Notes: generated by a model from the letters alone, not told the origin. DNA of 64,000 bases from Zeus faber (GCA_960531495.1 OY482862.1:3636035-3700034); one strand, 5' to 3'; shown: positions 45,657 to 58,919, counted from the first letter of the stretch. A program made the numbers and translations.

Positions 45657-46718
45657 GTCTATCAGAAATGTATTTAATGGCAATTTCACATTGAACACAT
45701 TCTACCTGCGGCTACACGGTGGTCACCCTGAAGTGATTACAAGAAAAATATACACGAGAAGCCAGAGTAATTTTACAATGCCTTGAAGACCATCTGTTTC
45801 CTTCAGATGTATAAGCCCTAGCGAGTGGACAACTTAATGCCAGCCACAAATCAAACCTAACTTTCATTTCCCTCAGAGGTAATTCTGAAGTTACTGAAAG
45901 TAATAAAAGAGATCTGACAATTAGCACTTTGATGTGTGAATTTCCAAAGTAGCATAAGGCAACAAAGAATGGTTCAAGAGGCCCCATACCCATAGTCACT
46001 GTCTAAATTCCAGGTGCCCGAAAGCTAAAAAATGATTAAATGTACCAAGGGGAACGGTCTGCAGAAAATTATCACAACATATGCCGAACACAGACAAACT
46101 GCATCATCAAAGACAAGGGGCTGCAGTGGTTGTATTTGGAAGCTTGTAAACTTATGAGGATAGAGTGGCCTCAGCCAATTAACACCCACCAAACTGGTGT
46201 TGGAGCGGGGCATGCCATGGTTTTTGGTTTTTCCTAAACACTTATTCGGTGTACTCAATAGTATGCTTCCATGCTAATTTCCATGCCAATGCCTATTCCG
46301 CTAAGATGGTAGGCCGCCTATGTCTGTATGGACCAGCTTGAATAGAAACGGCAGCCCGCCTGTGGACAAAACAGTTATGTTCTCCAAACAAAAGTGAGGA
46401 GCCCGCCCTCAATACCGCCGCTTTGATTAATATTCACTCCCTGTCGCCCGTAGACAAAGCCTGCTGACGAACACAAAGACTACCGACATGTTTCAACAAT
46501 TTCTGCATGTAAATATCAATATGTATAAATGGCAAATGACAGGTGCATGTAAGTCAATCCCGGACACAGTGATCCAATGGGCAAACAAAGCTCTGGAAAA
46601 TGAAAGTGTCTATTTCAGACAAGAGATGACAAGCCGCGCCGATAATTGGTATCGAAAGATTCACTGTGGATTCTATGCGGCTAATTTCTCGTTGGGTGTT
46701 GGTTTTAATGTTTAGATA
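45657..46718. other. Unique stretch, candidate regulatory DNA
   Basis: Balanced sequence. 46380-46715 (GATTAATATTCACTCCCTG, ACATGTTTCAACAATTTCTG) is repeat-free and has the look of a conserved block. The 95-aa minus frame at 45712-45999 has no domain. Confidence 0.3.
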
Positions 46719-46819
46719 CAGGTAGTGCAAAGAGAATTACCAGTTCATTGTTTGTTCTGGAGCTAGATAATACCGGTCTCATTCTATCAGGGGACAATTG
46801 GTTGTTTGCACTACCCCTG
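46719..46819. mobile_element. Small MITE-like element
   Basis: CAGGTAGTGCAAA at the left and TTTGCACTACCCCTG at the right are inverted repeats differing by two bases. 101 bp, no coding. No target duplication seen. The CAGGGG start would suit a hAT-type terminus. Confidence 0.45.
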
Positions 46820-47685
46820 CCCCCCAAAATAGTTGGGACAACAGAAGTAAACCTACCAAACCAAAGTGGTGCACAGAATATTAACCAGACATGAAAGTGG
46901 TAATCTGGTAGTTAATGACATTAAATTAACCCCAAATATGATACCTTTTTTATCTGACACTTAATAAGAAGCAGCCATTCATTGTATTTCACTTGTGTAT
47001 GTGCTCTTCTACATGCTGCAGTCATTGTTGGTGGCAGGGATCCGCCACAAATGCCAGGAATGCAAAGATCAGGAATACCAAGAAGTGAAAGGAGAAGGTC
47101 AATTTGATCATTTGATAAACCAACAAATCAATAGATCAGAAGAAGGCAAAGCTTTTCAGAGTAAGCCCAAAAGTTGATAAAAACTCTGTTTTAAATGGAA
47201 TTCTCAGACTTGCAATAGTAATCCGCCCAACACAGACAATCTTGTGGTTTTCCACTTTAACCAGATTTTACAACATATAAGGAATTTGTTAAAAGGATGC
47301 AGAAAGGATATTGAATCTTTAGTGATATGAGGCTATTATATGGATATTTGGATATCTTGATTAGAGCTGTTATCACATCATAACAAAACTCATCATAACT
47401 CAAGACAATTATATTCATCTTGTGTTACGTTCATCAATGATGAGACACAGATGCATCAAAATGATTTTGGTAAAAACAGAACAATGTCAAAGCTGACGCG
47501 TTTAGCTGAAATTCTGAAATTATTTTTTCTTAATATCTTCTCAATCAATACACATTCTGCTTTAAATTAGCCTGATCATACTGCATAACCCAGTCATATG
47601 CCAACTGGCATATGCTGCTGTTGGTCTAAATGGATTTGAAATGGCCAAACGTGCTGGTTCGAGTTAAATGTGAAAGTTATGCATA

Positions 47686-47686
<1 letters not shown>
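46820..47686. other. Unassigned sequence
   Basis: AT-rich, unique-looking, no gene. Confidence 0.4.

Positions 47687-47755
<69 letters not shown>
47687..47755. repeat. (CA)n microsatellite
   Basis: About 69 bp of pure CA. Confidence 0.98.
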
Positions 47756-47758
<3 letters not shown>

Positions 47759-49122
47759 GCAAGCGTCACTCCGTCACCCTCTAGAGTTATTTTCTTTTTC
47801 AAGTTTTTCAAGCTATGGATCCCAGCCCAGTGCTGGGTCACAGGATTGTCAATTTTGTTTTTCTTCTTTACCTAATTGTAGAGGGTAAAACAAATCCACC
47901 ATCACTACACACATTATATGTTGACGTGAGATGTAATCGTAACAAATATAAGCGAAACGTTAGACTGAACATTTTCAGGAGCCTCTGGGCTGTCTGTTGA
48001 GCTATTTAGCTCTACTCCGTGGGAGAGCAGGAGGCTTGGGATTTTGTGGTTGTTGAGGGCTACATCACAGGAATCCCTTCGTGTAGGGAGATGGCGGAGA
48101 ACCAATTTAATTCTGCAGGTTAGCAACATATGGCGTCACTTTTGCATCGTTAACATCAATGTCAGAGTTCCCCTCATAGCTCATAAATCTCTCGGATTCT
48201 GGGATCTTCTTTACGTGAATAAATAATATTCAAGACAGTTGTCAAGTTAGTTGGAAAACCTGTGTCAAAATGAGCAAAAGTGAATCTGTTTTTCGAAGTC
48301 AACTGCAGCAAAGGCTAAATGACACTAGAAACCTTTTGTTTTCTTTGTTTCTTGACACGCTACCAATTGTTTAAGGACACTTGTGAAGCGGGGGATTGGC
48401 TCAACTTTCTAACGCACAGTGTTTTTGTTGATTTTCATTTTGCAGTGTCCCAGCAGCCTTGCTCCGCCACGGAAGCCCGAGCTCCGGGCGCTTAAGATTG
48501 TGTGAATTCCTCTGGCATAGCTTAGTGATTGGCAACGGATGGATGAGCGAGGCTGGAGGCAGCCCCGTGTCGGTGAATATCAATCACCGCTGATAAACAG
48601 CCCTCTCTCCTGGAAACGAATGTCCACTCTTTCACTGCTGATTGAGATGAATCAGCCAAAGGACATCAACATCAAACTGCATCTGTTCGCTGTCTCCTGG
48701 CGGCTGAAAATTGTGCTCTAATCTTGGAAAAGCTCGATAATGATTGTTCTTCCTCCCCCTCATCCCCCTTTCCTACATTTAAAAGAATCGTATTGCTTCT
48801 ACAATCATCCGGTCAGTTGGGACATGAAGGGGAACTCGGTATAGTATTTTCCCCCACCCTTTGTCATTGACATTACTTAGTGTTGCACTGGGGCTTTGTG
48901 GCCAGGGCTGAATTATTTGGCATTCTGGGAGCCCTGGGCTACCTCTGTCTTGGGACCCCTACCAACACAGCAATACATCCACGAAAGGAAAAACAAATAC
49001 TGATTTCCTGTAGACACACTAAGGCCATTAAGTGTCGAGACACAGAAATAAAACAGCCTACACGTGGCCTCACTGAGGAGGCATATCTACGCAAATGGCA
49101 TATTGTGACTGTAATGATTTGA
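47756..49122. other. Unique stretch, candidate regulatory DNA
   Basis: 48400-48760 is repeat-free, with CACCGCTGATAAACAGCCC and GATTGAGATGAATCAGCC (the second an imperfect palindrome). No coding frame. A candidate conserved block by appearance only. Confidence 0.3.
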
Positions 49123-49264
49123 GGAAGCCAACGCATTGTGTTGGCTTCCAAAAACAAAACAGATAAAAACATTTTAACACACATTGTCAGTCAGTCGGTT
49201 CTGCCCATTGCAGAACCGACCATGACTTTCATGTTTTTGTGGGCCATGTGACGTACATGGCCCA
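49123..49264. repeat. Three consecutive perfect hairpins
   Basis: GGAAGCCAAC/GTTGGCTTCC (49123-49132, 49140-49149), GTCGGTTCTGC/GCAGAACCGAC (49194-49204, 49210-49220, loop CCATT), and TGGGCCATGT/ACATGGCCCA (49240-49249, 49255-49264, loop GACGT). Arms of 10, 11 and 10 bp without mismatch, in 142 bp, outside any recognised element. Confidence 0.95.
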
Positions 49265-50148
49265 ATCCGCTCATGCTTCCGAGCTCAAGTTTGCACTCAT
49301 CTGACCCCTTCTTTGTTTACTCTGTGACACATGGTTGGCGAGGTGAGAGGTAATGCTAGGTATAGTGAAGATATAAGGTTATCTAGGTATCGCCGCCATA
49401 GAAACTATGGATATTTTCCAGACAGCCCGGTGCACGGTAATGCCGTTTGGACGACCTAGCAGAGGACTGGCCTGACGCACTCATGGACCGCCCTACCTCC
49501 CTCACCCACTCACCCTCCAACACAAGCTACCGACGACCCCTCCCTTCCTCCGCCAACGCCCTATAACCCCGTCTCTCACTCCCAAATCATTCATACAGAC
49601 ACACAAGCACGCACGCACGCACGCACGCACGCACACACTCTTCTTCCCCTTCAACTTGCCAGAAAGGCTGTCCGGGTGAAATCTAGATAGGTAATTATCT
49701 GACGTGAGCAGTGAGAGCGAGGGGAAGAGAGGGAGGGCAGTCGCCACGGTATGGCCAGCCTCAAACCCAAGACCCTTCTTCCCGGAAAGTGGAATATTAA
49801 TTGCCGTTTCACTCCGCCCCTTGGGGTTTATATTGCATTCCCTTGTTTTACTAAACAAGCCAAAATGAGGGCAGCGCCTGCTCTCTCCCTTTCCACCTCA
49901 CCCATTGATTGTTTACTTAGCAGGTTAGGATTTGAGGGGTTCTTCATCTCAAGCATTATTAATTGAGTCCCTAAACTGACAATGACAATTTTTTTCCGTC
50001 TTCTCCTCTCTCTCTCCACACATGCATCAGTCCGTACATTGCAAACTGATTGGTTGAGCCTACGTCTGTTTCTGGTGCCTTGGTGCCCCCTGTGGGCCAT
50101 AATGATGGATGACAAGGACGGCAGCTAGTCACTCATTATTATTATCAC
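49265..50148. other. Unassigned sequence with (GCAC)n
   Basis: ACGCACGC units at 49602-49637 form a tetranucleotide array; otherwise unique. The 118-aa minus frame at 49502-49858 runs through it and has no domain. Confidence 0.45.
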
Positions 50149-50191
50149 ACCACAAACATTATTTGGAAATTTTTCAAATAATGTTTGTGGT
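50149..50191. repeat. Perfect 17-bp inverted repeat
   Basis: ACCACAAACATTATTTG at 50149-50165 is complementary to 50175-50191 around a 9-base loop (GAAATTTTT) that can pair partly as well. It could be the remains of a very small foldback element. Confidence 0.95.
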
Positions 50192-50867
50192 TTTGTTGCG
50201 GCTTCTTTCGTGAGGTCGGCCACAGTGAAGATGGAGATGTGCAACAGAAAATGAGGAGTCTAATTTTTTTTTATTTTTTTTTAAGCATTGACAATGTTTC
50301 ATCATATTAAAACTGACGCCTTCAGAGGGTCTACTCGGAAGTTTTATACTATCTGGCAGCCTTTCCTAACCTTTGTGAAGAATATGGAAGCTGACAGCAC
50401 AACAATGTAACCAATTTTTTATTTTATGTTTTTCTGTCATTTCACTCTTTTTGTGTTATTTATTTTCCTTCCTTGATGTCTGGCCATGTACTGTATGGTG
50501 TTCATATGTTTATGTCTGGTATCTGGAGGTTGGGGGGAAGGGGATTTGAAGTTTATTTTTCTAGCTGTCGTGTTTGGACCTGTGATATAATGTGAAAAAC
50601 AAAATAGAAACACTTTGGGGATAAAAAACAAAAAACGACGCCTTACCTTCGACACCTTGTCCTGAGGTGATTTCTCTCTCGCTCTGTCTGTGTCTGCATG
50701 CATGAGTGCTTGTTCATTTCAAGTCTTCATTTGCATATTTGAGCGTGTAAAGTGAGAACGGTGAAATGTGAAAAGAGTGTGTTGTTCCTGTAAATGTTGC
50801 TTGAAAATATAACAAGCATTGATTGTTATATTAGGCTACATTGAGGAGAATGGCATGTTGACAGGCT
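50192..50867. other. Unassigned sequence
   Basis: T-rich runs at 50262-50284. ATTTGCAT (octamer, reverse) at 50729-50736. No gene. Confidence 0.4.
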
Positions 50868-52705
50868 AGGCGTGTGCATCTCTCCCTTATAATCCGATGC
50901 GAATCTAGATACATGGGCTACGTCACGATTCAGGGATTATACATTTTCATGCGGAACAATTCGATGCAATACGATACGGTGCAATCATTTATAAGGGAAT
51001 TTCTGTCACTTTATGGTATTTAGATATAATAAAATCTCATATATTGTGATTCTGATATAATATAACATTGTAATTACCCTGGATGTGTGGGAGTATTGGT
51101 CATTGTCAGTTATAATGTGTTTTAGTGTGGGCATTTCACAAGTCTCGCGAGAGGGAATGTGGGCATGTGTTCTGGTACGGGTCTATGTGCGGCGAGACCG
51201 AGGCGGACAGAAGCGACACGGCAGCGCCACGGCAACGCTTCAGATACGCTGCCATTTGAATCAATATGGAAGGTCACACCTAACAGAAGGGTCAGCGTCG
51301 CAGAAGCAGAATGCTTCTGGGCTCCTAAACCCCTCACATTTTTTTTACGCCGCGGCTCTATTTTTCCGGGTGCATAGCGTAAACTAGATTTCCATAGAGG
51401 TCCATTTAAAAGATGTATTTAGTGAAAATATTTAATTACCTAGCCTTGTATGCATCATCCACATGGAGTAGATAAAATCGCTGATGTGTGGTCCTTATGT
51501 GGAAAACCGATAAATACTGTTAAATTAACAAACTAATACATTTTCCCCACAATAAATGAAACCTCACTTATGTAAAAAAAATATTATCATTCCAGCAGGA
51601 AAACAAATATTACGCCCAGAAATCGACTTTATATTTTACGTCACACTTGGGAAGTCCTTTTTTAGACTTTAATGTTCTGGTATACTGTACCTGTCAGCAA
51701 CACAGAAGCAGGACGGGCTACACTACAAAGATTTTTGTAGTGGAGAAATATGTTGATTTATTTATAGGGTACCATTAAGCCGTTAAAATGTTATGAAATG
51801 TACAAGAAAATATCCATTGCATGTTTTCTTCATTAAATAATCCAACCACAAATAACTGATTAAAGCAAATAATTAGAAAACACAGAGACATTTATTGCAT
51901 TTATTAGAGAAACAGCTCAATAAATACACATATATAGATTATGGAAATCCCCTGCATCCTCCTCTGGTTAATGGGACGAACCCACCGCTGCCGTCCCTGG
52001 CTTCTCCCTTGCACCCACTGAGAAGAACCAGCATCGTCTTCCTCCTGTTAAGCTGCAATGTATTTATAGATGATTACTCATTCCAGTGTTAAACACGTTG
52101 TATTTATAGATTATTGCTTAATCTACCAATAAAGCACATTATATTTATAATGTGAATTTATTTATTTATAGATTATGACTCATTCCAGCAACAAAACGCA
52201 TTGTGTTTATAGATTATTATTTATTCCAGTGATAAAACGCGTACAGTGAATGAATCCAACGACGTTAATAAACAAACACATTTGAAATGCGAAGAAAATG
52301 AAAAGTGAAAGGTTGAACTCTAAAGCAAAGATTCACTTACCCATTGAAAGTGGAGAAATTCGAATTTTGCGAATACGTGAGCACGTCGTAGACGGAATAA
52401 AGTCGGACCCGGAAGAAATTGAGAAAACCCTCAAATGCTGTCGTATTGCTGACGTGTCGCTGACGATGTTGATTCTGGTGTGGCCCAGGGGCAGTCTTCA
52501 GCAGCAGCTTAGTTTATACTTCAGTAGAATTAGCAGCAAAGTTTCAGTCAACCAATTTGTAACTTTAGAATCTGGCCATCGACCGGTTCATGGTACATTC
52601 AGATTGATCCAGGGGTCCGCGTATCAATGTAGTCACATCTTTAATGTTAAAACCGGTTTCTGATTTGTATTCTGATATGGTGAATCGCTACACCCTTATC
52701 ACAGA
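50868..52705. mobile_element. Candidate non-autonomous element H
   Basis: The left end TAGGCGTGTGCATCTCTCCC and the right end GGTGAATCGCTACACCCTTA are loosely inverted (AGG-GTGT-GATTC). Inside are GATACGATACGGTGCAATC, and GAAGCAGAATGCTTCTGGG with AAGCGACACGGCAGCGCC (51180-51330), phrases I associate with fish repeats. A 40-bp tandem array is at 52060-52241. The 121-aa frame 52298-52663 has no recognised domain. Boundaries uncertain; it might be two adjoining repeats. Confidence 0.4.
52060..52241. repeat. About 40-bp tandem repeat, four units
   Basis: Units start TGTATTTATAGAT or TGTGTTTATAGATT and run through ATTCCAGTG(A/T)TAAA to ACGC or ACGT. The third unit is longer by about 20 bp. Confidence 0.8.
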
Positions 52706-55700
52706 CATTTAATAGTAACAATCAACACAAACGATGAACCGCTAGTTCACTAGTCCCCAACTAACAGTGTGTTGCTTGCAAACAGATACAAACCGCTGAA
52801 AAAGCAACAATAAAAGGAAACACATAAACAGCACCACAGCGTCTGAAATAGTAGAAGCTAACATGTGCCATTTGCCGCAGTCCCACAGAATCACCTTGCG
52901 CTAGGGTACACAGCACGAAAGCCTTCTGACTGGCTCCCTTAAATGAGTTCAAACATGACAGCCTTGACAGATTTACAATTTCAATATGTTCCAGTACACA
53001 GGGATTATTCAAACTCATGGTCCTATTGATCATAGCTAATCCCCTCTCTGCAGCAAGTCATCAGTCACATCAACGGAGGGGTCAGGCCACCTTCAAGTCC
53101 CCATCTCCTTGGTGGTCTGGAGCCTTCTTGAGCAACCGGTGACCCCCACCCCCTGCCCCCGGCTCAGATACCCTCCACTGACTGTTTCCCCAGCACCCAG
53201 GCGCAGGAGGTGGTAGTGGTGTGGGGGTGGGACGTAGTCAGAGGGTAGGGGCCTGAAGTTGAATTCCCGGAGTCGCTCTCCTCTGAAGCGTGCCAGAGCC
53301 AATTTTGGTGAGATGAGCCAGGTTTCAGCGGGAGTTTGTAATTAGCCATGTAGGCTCGGGCCTTGTTTCACTAAAGCCTTCTCTAATAACGACCACTGTG
53401 AGGAAACGACTAACACTGGTGGTTTAAGGCGTGCCTGTGAAAAGAAGTCCAAAATGAAGGGGAGCTAGCTGTTTTGCACAGATCTGCAAGAATGCCTATT
53501 GCGTCGCACGTGATATATGCCATCAGCCATCAATGAGAGAGAAAAAAATACCAGTAGAAGTGGGTCCCCGGTGATGAAGAGCTGCCTCTCTCCCGGGGCC
53601 TCTTTGTCTCCAGGGACACATCATCTTCCTGATAGTTTTTTGGAGCCAGGCTCGGGCCTGCCGACATGATGACAGAGAGAGGATCCCAGCTAACCGCTCC
53701 TCCAGTCTGGTTCAGGAGGGGGAGCAGACAGCTGCATCTAGGCGTATTTATCTTACCGATGACTTTATCGCCCCGCTCCTCGTGTTTTGACTTCACTGCT
53801 TGATGATTGAGAGGGTGTCCTACTGGTCTGATCTCCCCCTCTCTCTCTGATTTTCCATTATTTTCCCTCTGTTTCTTTTTTCTTTCTTCCCTTCAAGAGA
53901 CGTCCTCATGTTAGTTTCAAAGCAGGTATTTTTCAGCTCCTGCCCTCTCTCATAGAACCTACAGCTAATTGCTTTTCATCCGGTTTTCCATACCCTTATT
54001 CTATTAAAAGGCATCCGTCTGCGAAGAAGAGGGCTCTCTTGTTCGCTTTCTTTTCATTTTGAGCAGAAGAAAACCTGATCGTACCTTCCCTAATTAGCCA
54101 ACAGAGAAGCTCTTGGAGTTTGCAGTTTGTCCTCTCAGTAGAGGTAATGAGCACCTTTTCCTTCACAGCATACAACAGCAGCTTCCTAAATAGTTGTTTC
54201 TCATGGTAGCCCAAGCAGAGTTGATTGTCGCCCCTGGTTGTATGTACGCCCGCAACTCCTATGGAGACCGACCTATATGGAGGAGAAATGTCAAGCGTGA
54301 GGCGGGGAACAGATGAGGGAAACACAGGGGAGAGACAAGAGACAAAAGCAGACCCACCAAAGCTTGCCTTCGGATCCACTCATGCAGGAAATGGAGGAGA
54401 GAGCAGAAAGAAAAAAATAACACCCTCAATCCCTCACCCGACCCCTGGATAGTTCAGCTCTTCTCAAATACGTGTTGAAAATGGTCAGGTGCAGGCCAGG
54501 GTGCCGCATACATGTCACTTTGAATTGTTATCGAGATCAAACCCTAATTAGAAGCAAAGAGAATGTTTCAAGCCATAAAGCGCCGCCAATGACACAGAGG
54601 TGTATGTGTGCGTTTGCAAAATCCCAGCATTTCAAGAGATCGCAGCGCTGAGCTCACATCCACTGGGACCCCACTGCACCACACCCTATGGAGATGTAAA
54701 GCAGGGCGGCGAGAGGCCGGCTTCTGTAAATCCCTCGGCGTTTTTTGTGCCATATATTTTTGCCGCCATACGCTGTGAAACAGGAGTAATTCTGTTATCA
54801 GATAATGGCTGTATATGAGTCAGACAGGGACCCAAGCCTCAGGCTGCTTTGAAAATACATGATGAAATACAAGCAGACACGGCGGCCCCACAAACAATGA
54901 GAACTTATTAGCTTGGCTGGCGTATCATTCGACTCATTATTCACGCGGCATTGCCTCATAACATGCCAGCGTTTCCGAGGCTTTAAAACAGAAGCTGGCT
55001 GTGATGAATCCATCTTGGATGCAACCATGCTCCGTCAAAGGCAGGTGATGAAAAACAAAAAGTACAGAAGAGCGTGCAAAAGGCTCTAGACCTCAAGAAT
55101 CCTGTTGTTTGCTTCAGTGAATACGTGGCAGAAAATAATTTCACCGCGCCTGGGTAAGTTTGTCATGAGTGCCACCATCTGTAGGTGTCTACAGTCTGGT
55201 GGGGATAAGACCCGCCATTAACACAACGATTGACAGCCAATCCAGGGATGTCTATCAAGCACCTTGTGAGGTTTCTTCTCCAAGGAAGCCATTTTTGTAA
55301 TGATTGACAACTGATTTGGGAAGGCGTATCAACCTGAGGGTCTTTCTTCAGTGAAAGGAAAATAAATTCCTCTCTATTTTTTGGAGATTGAATTTTATTT
55401 TGGCAGCATTAGTATTACCCAATTTGATTACGGGAAAATTATCCAATGTGAGAGCCAAGAAAAGCGATGAAACATACAACATCATGTCGAAAAGCCCTAT
55501 AGGGGCATTTGTCACTTTCAAGTACAAAGTTGGTGTGGGTACAGGCAGAAAGTCATAGCACTTTGTACATTGGTTTTCCTTGTGACCTTTGATCTCTCGA
55601 GAGTAATCTTTGACTCATGACCTTTGGCTTGTCCATTAAGCAGAAACAACAGGGCCAACAGCCCATGTCATCTCCCTGGGTCCAATATCGACCTGCTGGT

Positions 55701-56150
55701 ATGTATGGGGGGGGGTTACCCACAGGGACTGAGACCTCAGTTAAGGCAATTTGTCACATTCATAACTAACTGGTCCGCTGTGGCTCCATGCATCACCAGC
55801 TGGGTTGGCAGCATCTGGCAGAAATGTCTCTGCAGCTGCAGAGCTGTGGCTAGAGTTCCTCAAGGTGGTGGTGGACACTTGAGGTCAACGGCATGTGTTC
55901 GCGGCTCCACTTCGTTAATGGCGGTGAGTGCGGCCCACCTTTACTTGGGAAACGATTCAGCATCAAAGTCACCCTGGAAACGACTTGTGGTAGGACAGTG
56001 AAGTGGGGCACTTTGACCATTGACTCGGGCTTTAATCAAATTGGCCAGCTTTGGCTGTAGCCGTGCAGAAGACCAGGCTCCTCGAAGTCTCGTTGCCGTA
56101 TGTCTCAGCCGCAGGAGATTATTAGACCCTCAGTGAGTGTCTCTGATTTC
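52706..56150. other. Unassigned 3.4-kb unique stretch
   Basis: No repeats recognised and no coding frame with a domain (longest 53996-54379 minus, 127 aa; 55624-56001 plus, 125 aa). GC-rich patch 53040-53280. 54000-54800 has the repeat-free, mixed look of regulatory DNA. The G-run near 55707 is unremarkable. Confidence 0.35.
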
Positions 56151-56197
56151 CAACCCCCCCCCCCCCCCCCCAAACCCCCCCCCACACACACACACAA
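56151..56197. repeat. Poly-C and (CA)n tract
   Basis: A run of about 19 C, AAA, a second C-run, then CA repeats. Confidence 0.9.
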
Positions 56198-58192
56198 AAC
56201 TCCTGAACTCCTGACAGAGGTCTAGCTTTAGGTGAAAATGGATGGTGGAAGTGTGAAAAACACATGGTGCTACTGTATGACCTACTATAGGGATTTCTTA
56301 AAGCGAAATAAGTAACTTTTATCTTTTTACATTTCAAGACGCATTGTCTGATTTGAATAATTTGTGGATCTGTGGAGTCCTATGAGATATTTGGAGTGGA
56401 GATCTCATCAAATAAAAATTAGAGCTTCAAATTTGAGCTTCTTCTAAATGTCTTTTGTTCCACCATTATATATATTTTTGCAGTGCAGGTATCAACTTGT
56501 GGGGGGCGTCCTCGCCTTCCATGCTTAATTTAGTTTGTCTGAGCATGGTGTATTTAGTTTGTATCAGCGCTAATGTCAATAGTGCTGGAATCGGTCAAGA
56601 GATACTCCATCATCGTGTAGAAGGAGACATCAACAAAGGTAACACAAATGCAAACAAATGCAAATATAAAATAAAACACGGTCAAGAAAGACCCAGTTGT
56701 GAACATACCAACTGATGTAGCTGGGCAGTAGAGAATCTGCCAATCTGACATTTAATTCTATTAGGAATTCAATCTAGCCTTAATTTTAAAGGCTATGAAG
56801 ACATGACAGAGGAATTAGGGTTATTGTTGGATCAAGTAATTTAGATAGAGCTGACACTATCTCACTATGTCACAGCTGGAATGTTTGCCAGAGGCAAATA
56901 GTCATTAGAGAATGTTCTCTTCTTTAATTTCTTGTGAAATACTTGTTTCTTGTCCATGCCACGAGACGTGTTGCCAAGACAAACGAGCAGCCGACCAACC
57001 TAACCCTAACCTGCGCTGCGTTCTAATTTCAAGCAGCTGGATATGGAGGTCTGAATTTCAGTGATATCCTCGCAAGTCCTTGCACCCACCTGGTGTTTCT
57101 AGAGCCTCCGCCACTGCAGCAGAATGGAGGCAGGTATGTACTTGTTTTGCCCCATCAGTCTCGCACGAGGACTATAGTAGTAGGAGTAGGCGGCGGCGGC
57201 GGTGGCAGCATCCCTGACAAGCGACAGGATTACCGAGAGACGCAATTAAGACCTCGACAGGGAACCCGCGTCTGACACGAACAGATAGGATTTGAGCTGC
57301 ATATTCCAGACGCACGCACCTCGCGCTCAAACTGAGTAAAGCACACCTTGAGTCACGTCGGATGACTTCATGGCTAATTTATTTGTCTGTGTCGCAGAGT
57401 TGGCGGGGGTTCCTGAATGCTTGGGTGCTGGCAATTACATATTCACTGTTGCAAACCAATTACCGAATGCAAATTATTAATGCTAGCATAAGGGTAAGAT
57501 TATCTCTGGGATACTTCTTTGGAAGAAAAAAGATTAAATGATGAAGCTCAAAACCGTCAATAAACACAGGAAATGGCCTATGGCTCAAAGCACATATCGC
57601 ATTAAGTATTCATTAGGCAACAACAATGGCAAACTAAACCAATAAGGTTTACTAAAGGCTTGGAATAACGTTAACGGGACCTCATTTTGTATTCATGCAG
57701 GCAATGTACGTGCCAATCGCTGCCCGTCAGCATCAGATAGCGAGTAAGCCATCAGCACCATAATACAGCTGATCAATAAAAGCAGAGGACAATCAGATGG
57801 AATTCTTAACAGGCGATATTGTTCAGTGGATGTACCTGACCTGCATTCTAGCAACTGTCCACTCCGTTTAAATAGCCGGGAAAACACGACCAGAGGTACG
57901 GCAGTCAAGTAAACAAGCCATAATGCGGTCAATTATGGTCAACAAATGTTTCTAGACGCTCTGGTGGAGGAGTGGTTGATCCCCTGATAGCGCTTTCATC
58001 AGGGCAGACGAAAGTTTGCCGGAGGGCTACCTAATGGTCAGGAGAGTCATGTACTGTGTCTACTGCTTTTCTTTTGTTCTTTCATGAACTATATTCGATT
58101 TCCCCATCACCCAGTTTTGCTGTTACTTTTTTTGCTTTTTATCATGTGCTCAACATGCTCTGTCTCACATTATTGCTCCGTTTCTTGTGTTC
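56198..58192. other. Unique stretch, candidate regulatory DNA
   Basis: 57360-57540 has CAATTACATATTCACTG, then a POU octamer at 57467-57474 running straight into TATTAATG (57475-57482). Repeat-free. A GGCGGCGGCGGTGGC patch near 57190. No coding frame. Confidence 0.35.
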
Positions 58193-58218
58193 TCTCTCTC
58201 TCTCTCTCACTCTCTCAC
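58193..58218. repeat. (CT)n short repeat
   Basis: About 25 bp of CT. Confidence 0.85.
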
Positions 58219-58919
58219 CTTTCTTCTACTCCACTGACAATAGATGGTCGGCATGAGGAGAAACTGCTTTCCCCCCTCGTTCATAATGACCACCTGAGGG
58301 ACCTGCGGGCACTGTTTGTAGTGCCCCGGTTGTTAGGGCGGAGGATTGCAACACTCCAATCAAGACTTGTGACAGAGCGTATTGCGCTGGCCATCTCCTT
58401 GTTAAGGGTTTGCATACAACAACAGTAACGAGGCACAGGCATCCAGATGAGGGACGGTCATTCGCACGTATCGTAGGAGCTCCCAGCCGGTGACTACAGC
58501 ACTGTGAAGGTTGCGATCTGAGATCTGAGTGTGATCTCTAAATATAGCTGGAAAAATAAATAAAAAATGAAAAATAAGTGAAGGTGAAGCCCCAGTAACA
58601 CGGAATATGCTCGTATTTCTATAATGAACCATTCCATAGCTCCTCAAACTCCATTTCCATGTATTTTCTTCCATTCACTTTTGTGACGAAAAGTTGGAGA
58701 TATCTCCTTTTTGGAGATATGGCTCTTGCAATGGTCAGTAAAAACATTCAGATTTCAGAAGAGTCGGTTCACAATAGAATTTTCACAAGAAAAACTAATT
58801 TCTGTGAAAATAATTTTTTTCGGAAGAATGCAAACAGTAAATCAGATGCCAAATGCCTTCACCCTTTTTTCACAATAAGTTAATCCTCGGTAATTAATTT
58901 CTGTTTGTAAGTAGAAGAT
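58219..58919. other. Unassigned sequence
   Basis: GGAGATATCTCC palindrome followed by TTTTTGGAGATAT near 58697-58722. No gene. Confidence 0.4.

Noticed and set aside
52298-52663. 121-aa frame as a host gene
   Set aside because: No recognised domain, lies inside candidate element H next to its tandem array, no exon partners seen.
53996-54379. 127-aa minus frame in the unique half
   Set aside because: No domain or splice context; a chance frame in balanced-composition DNA is sufficient explanation.
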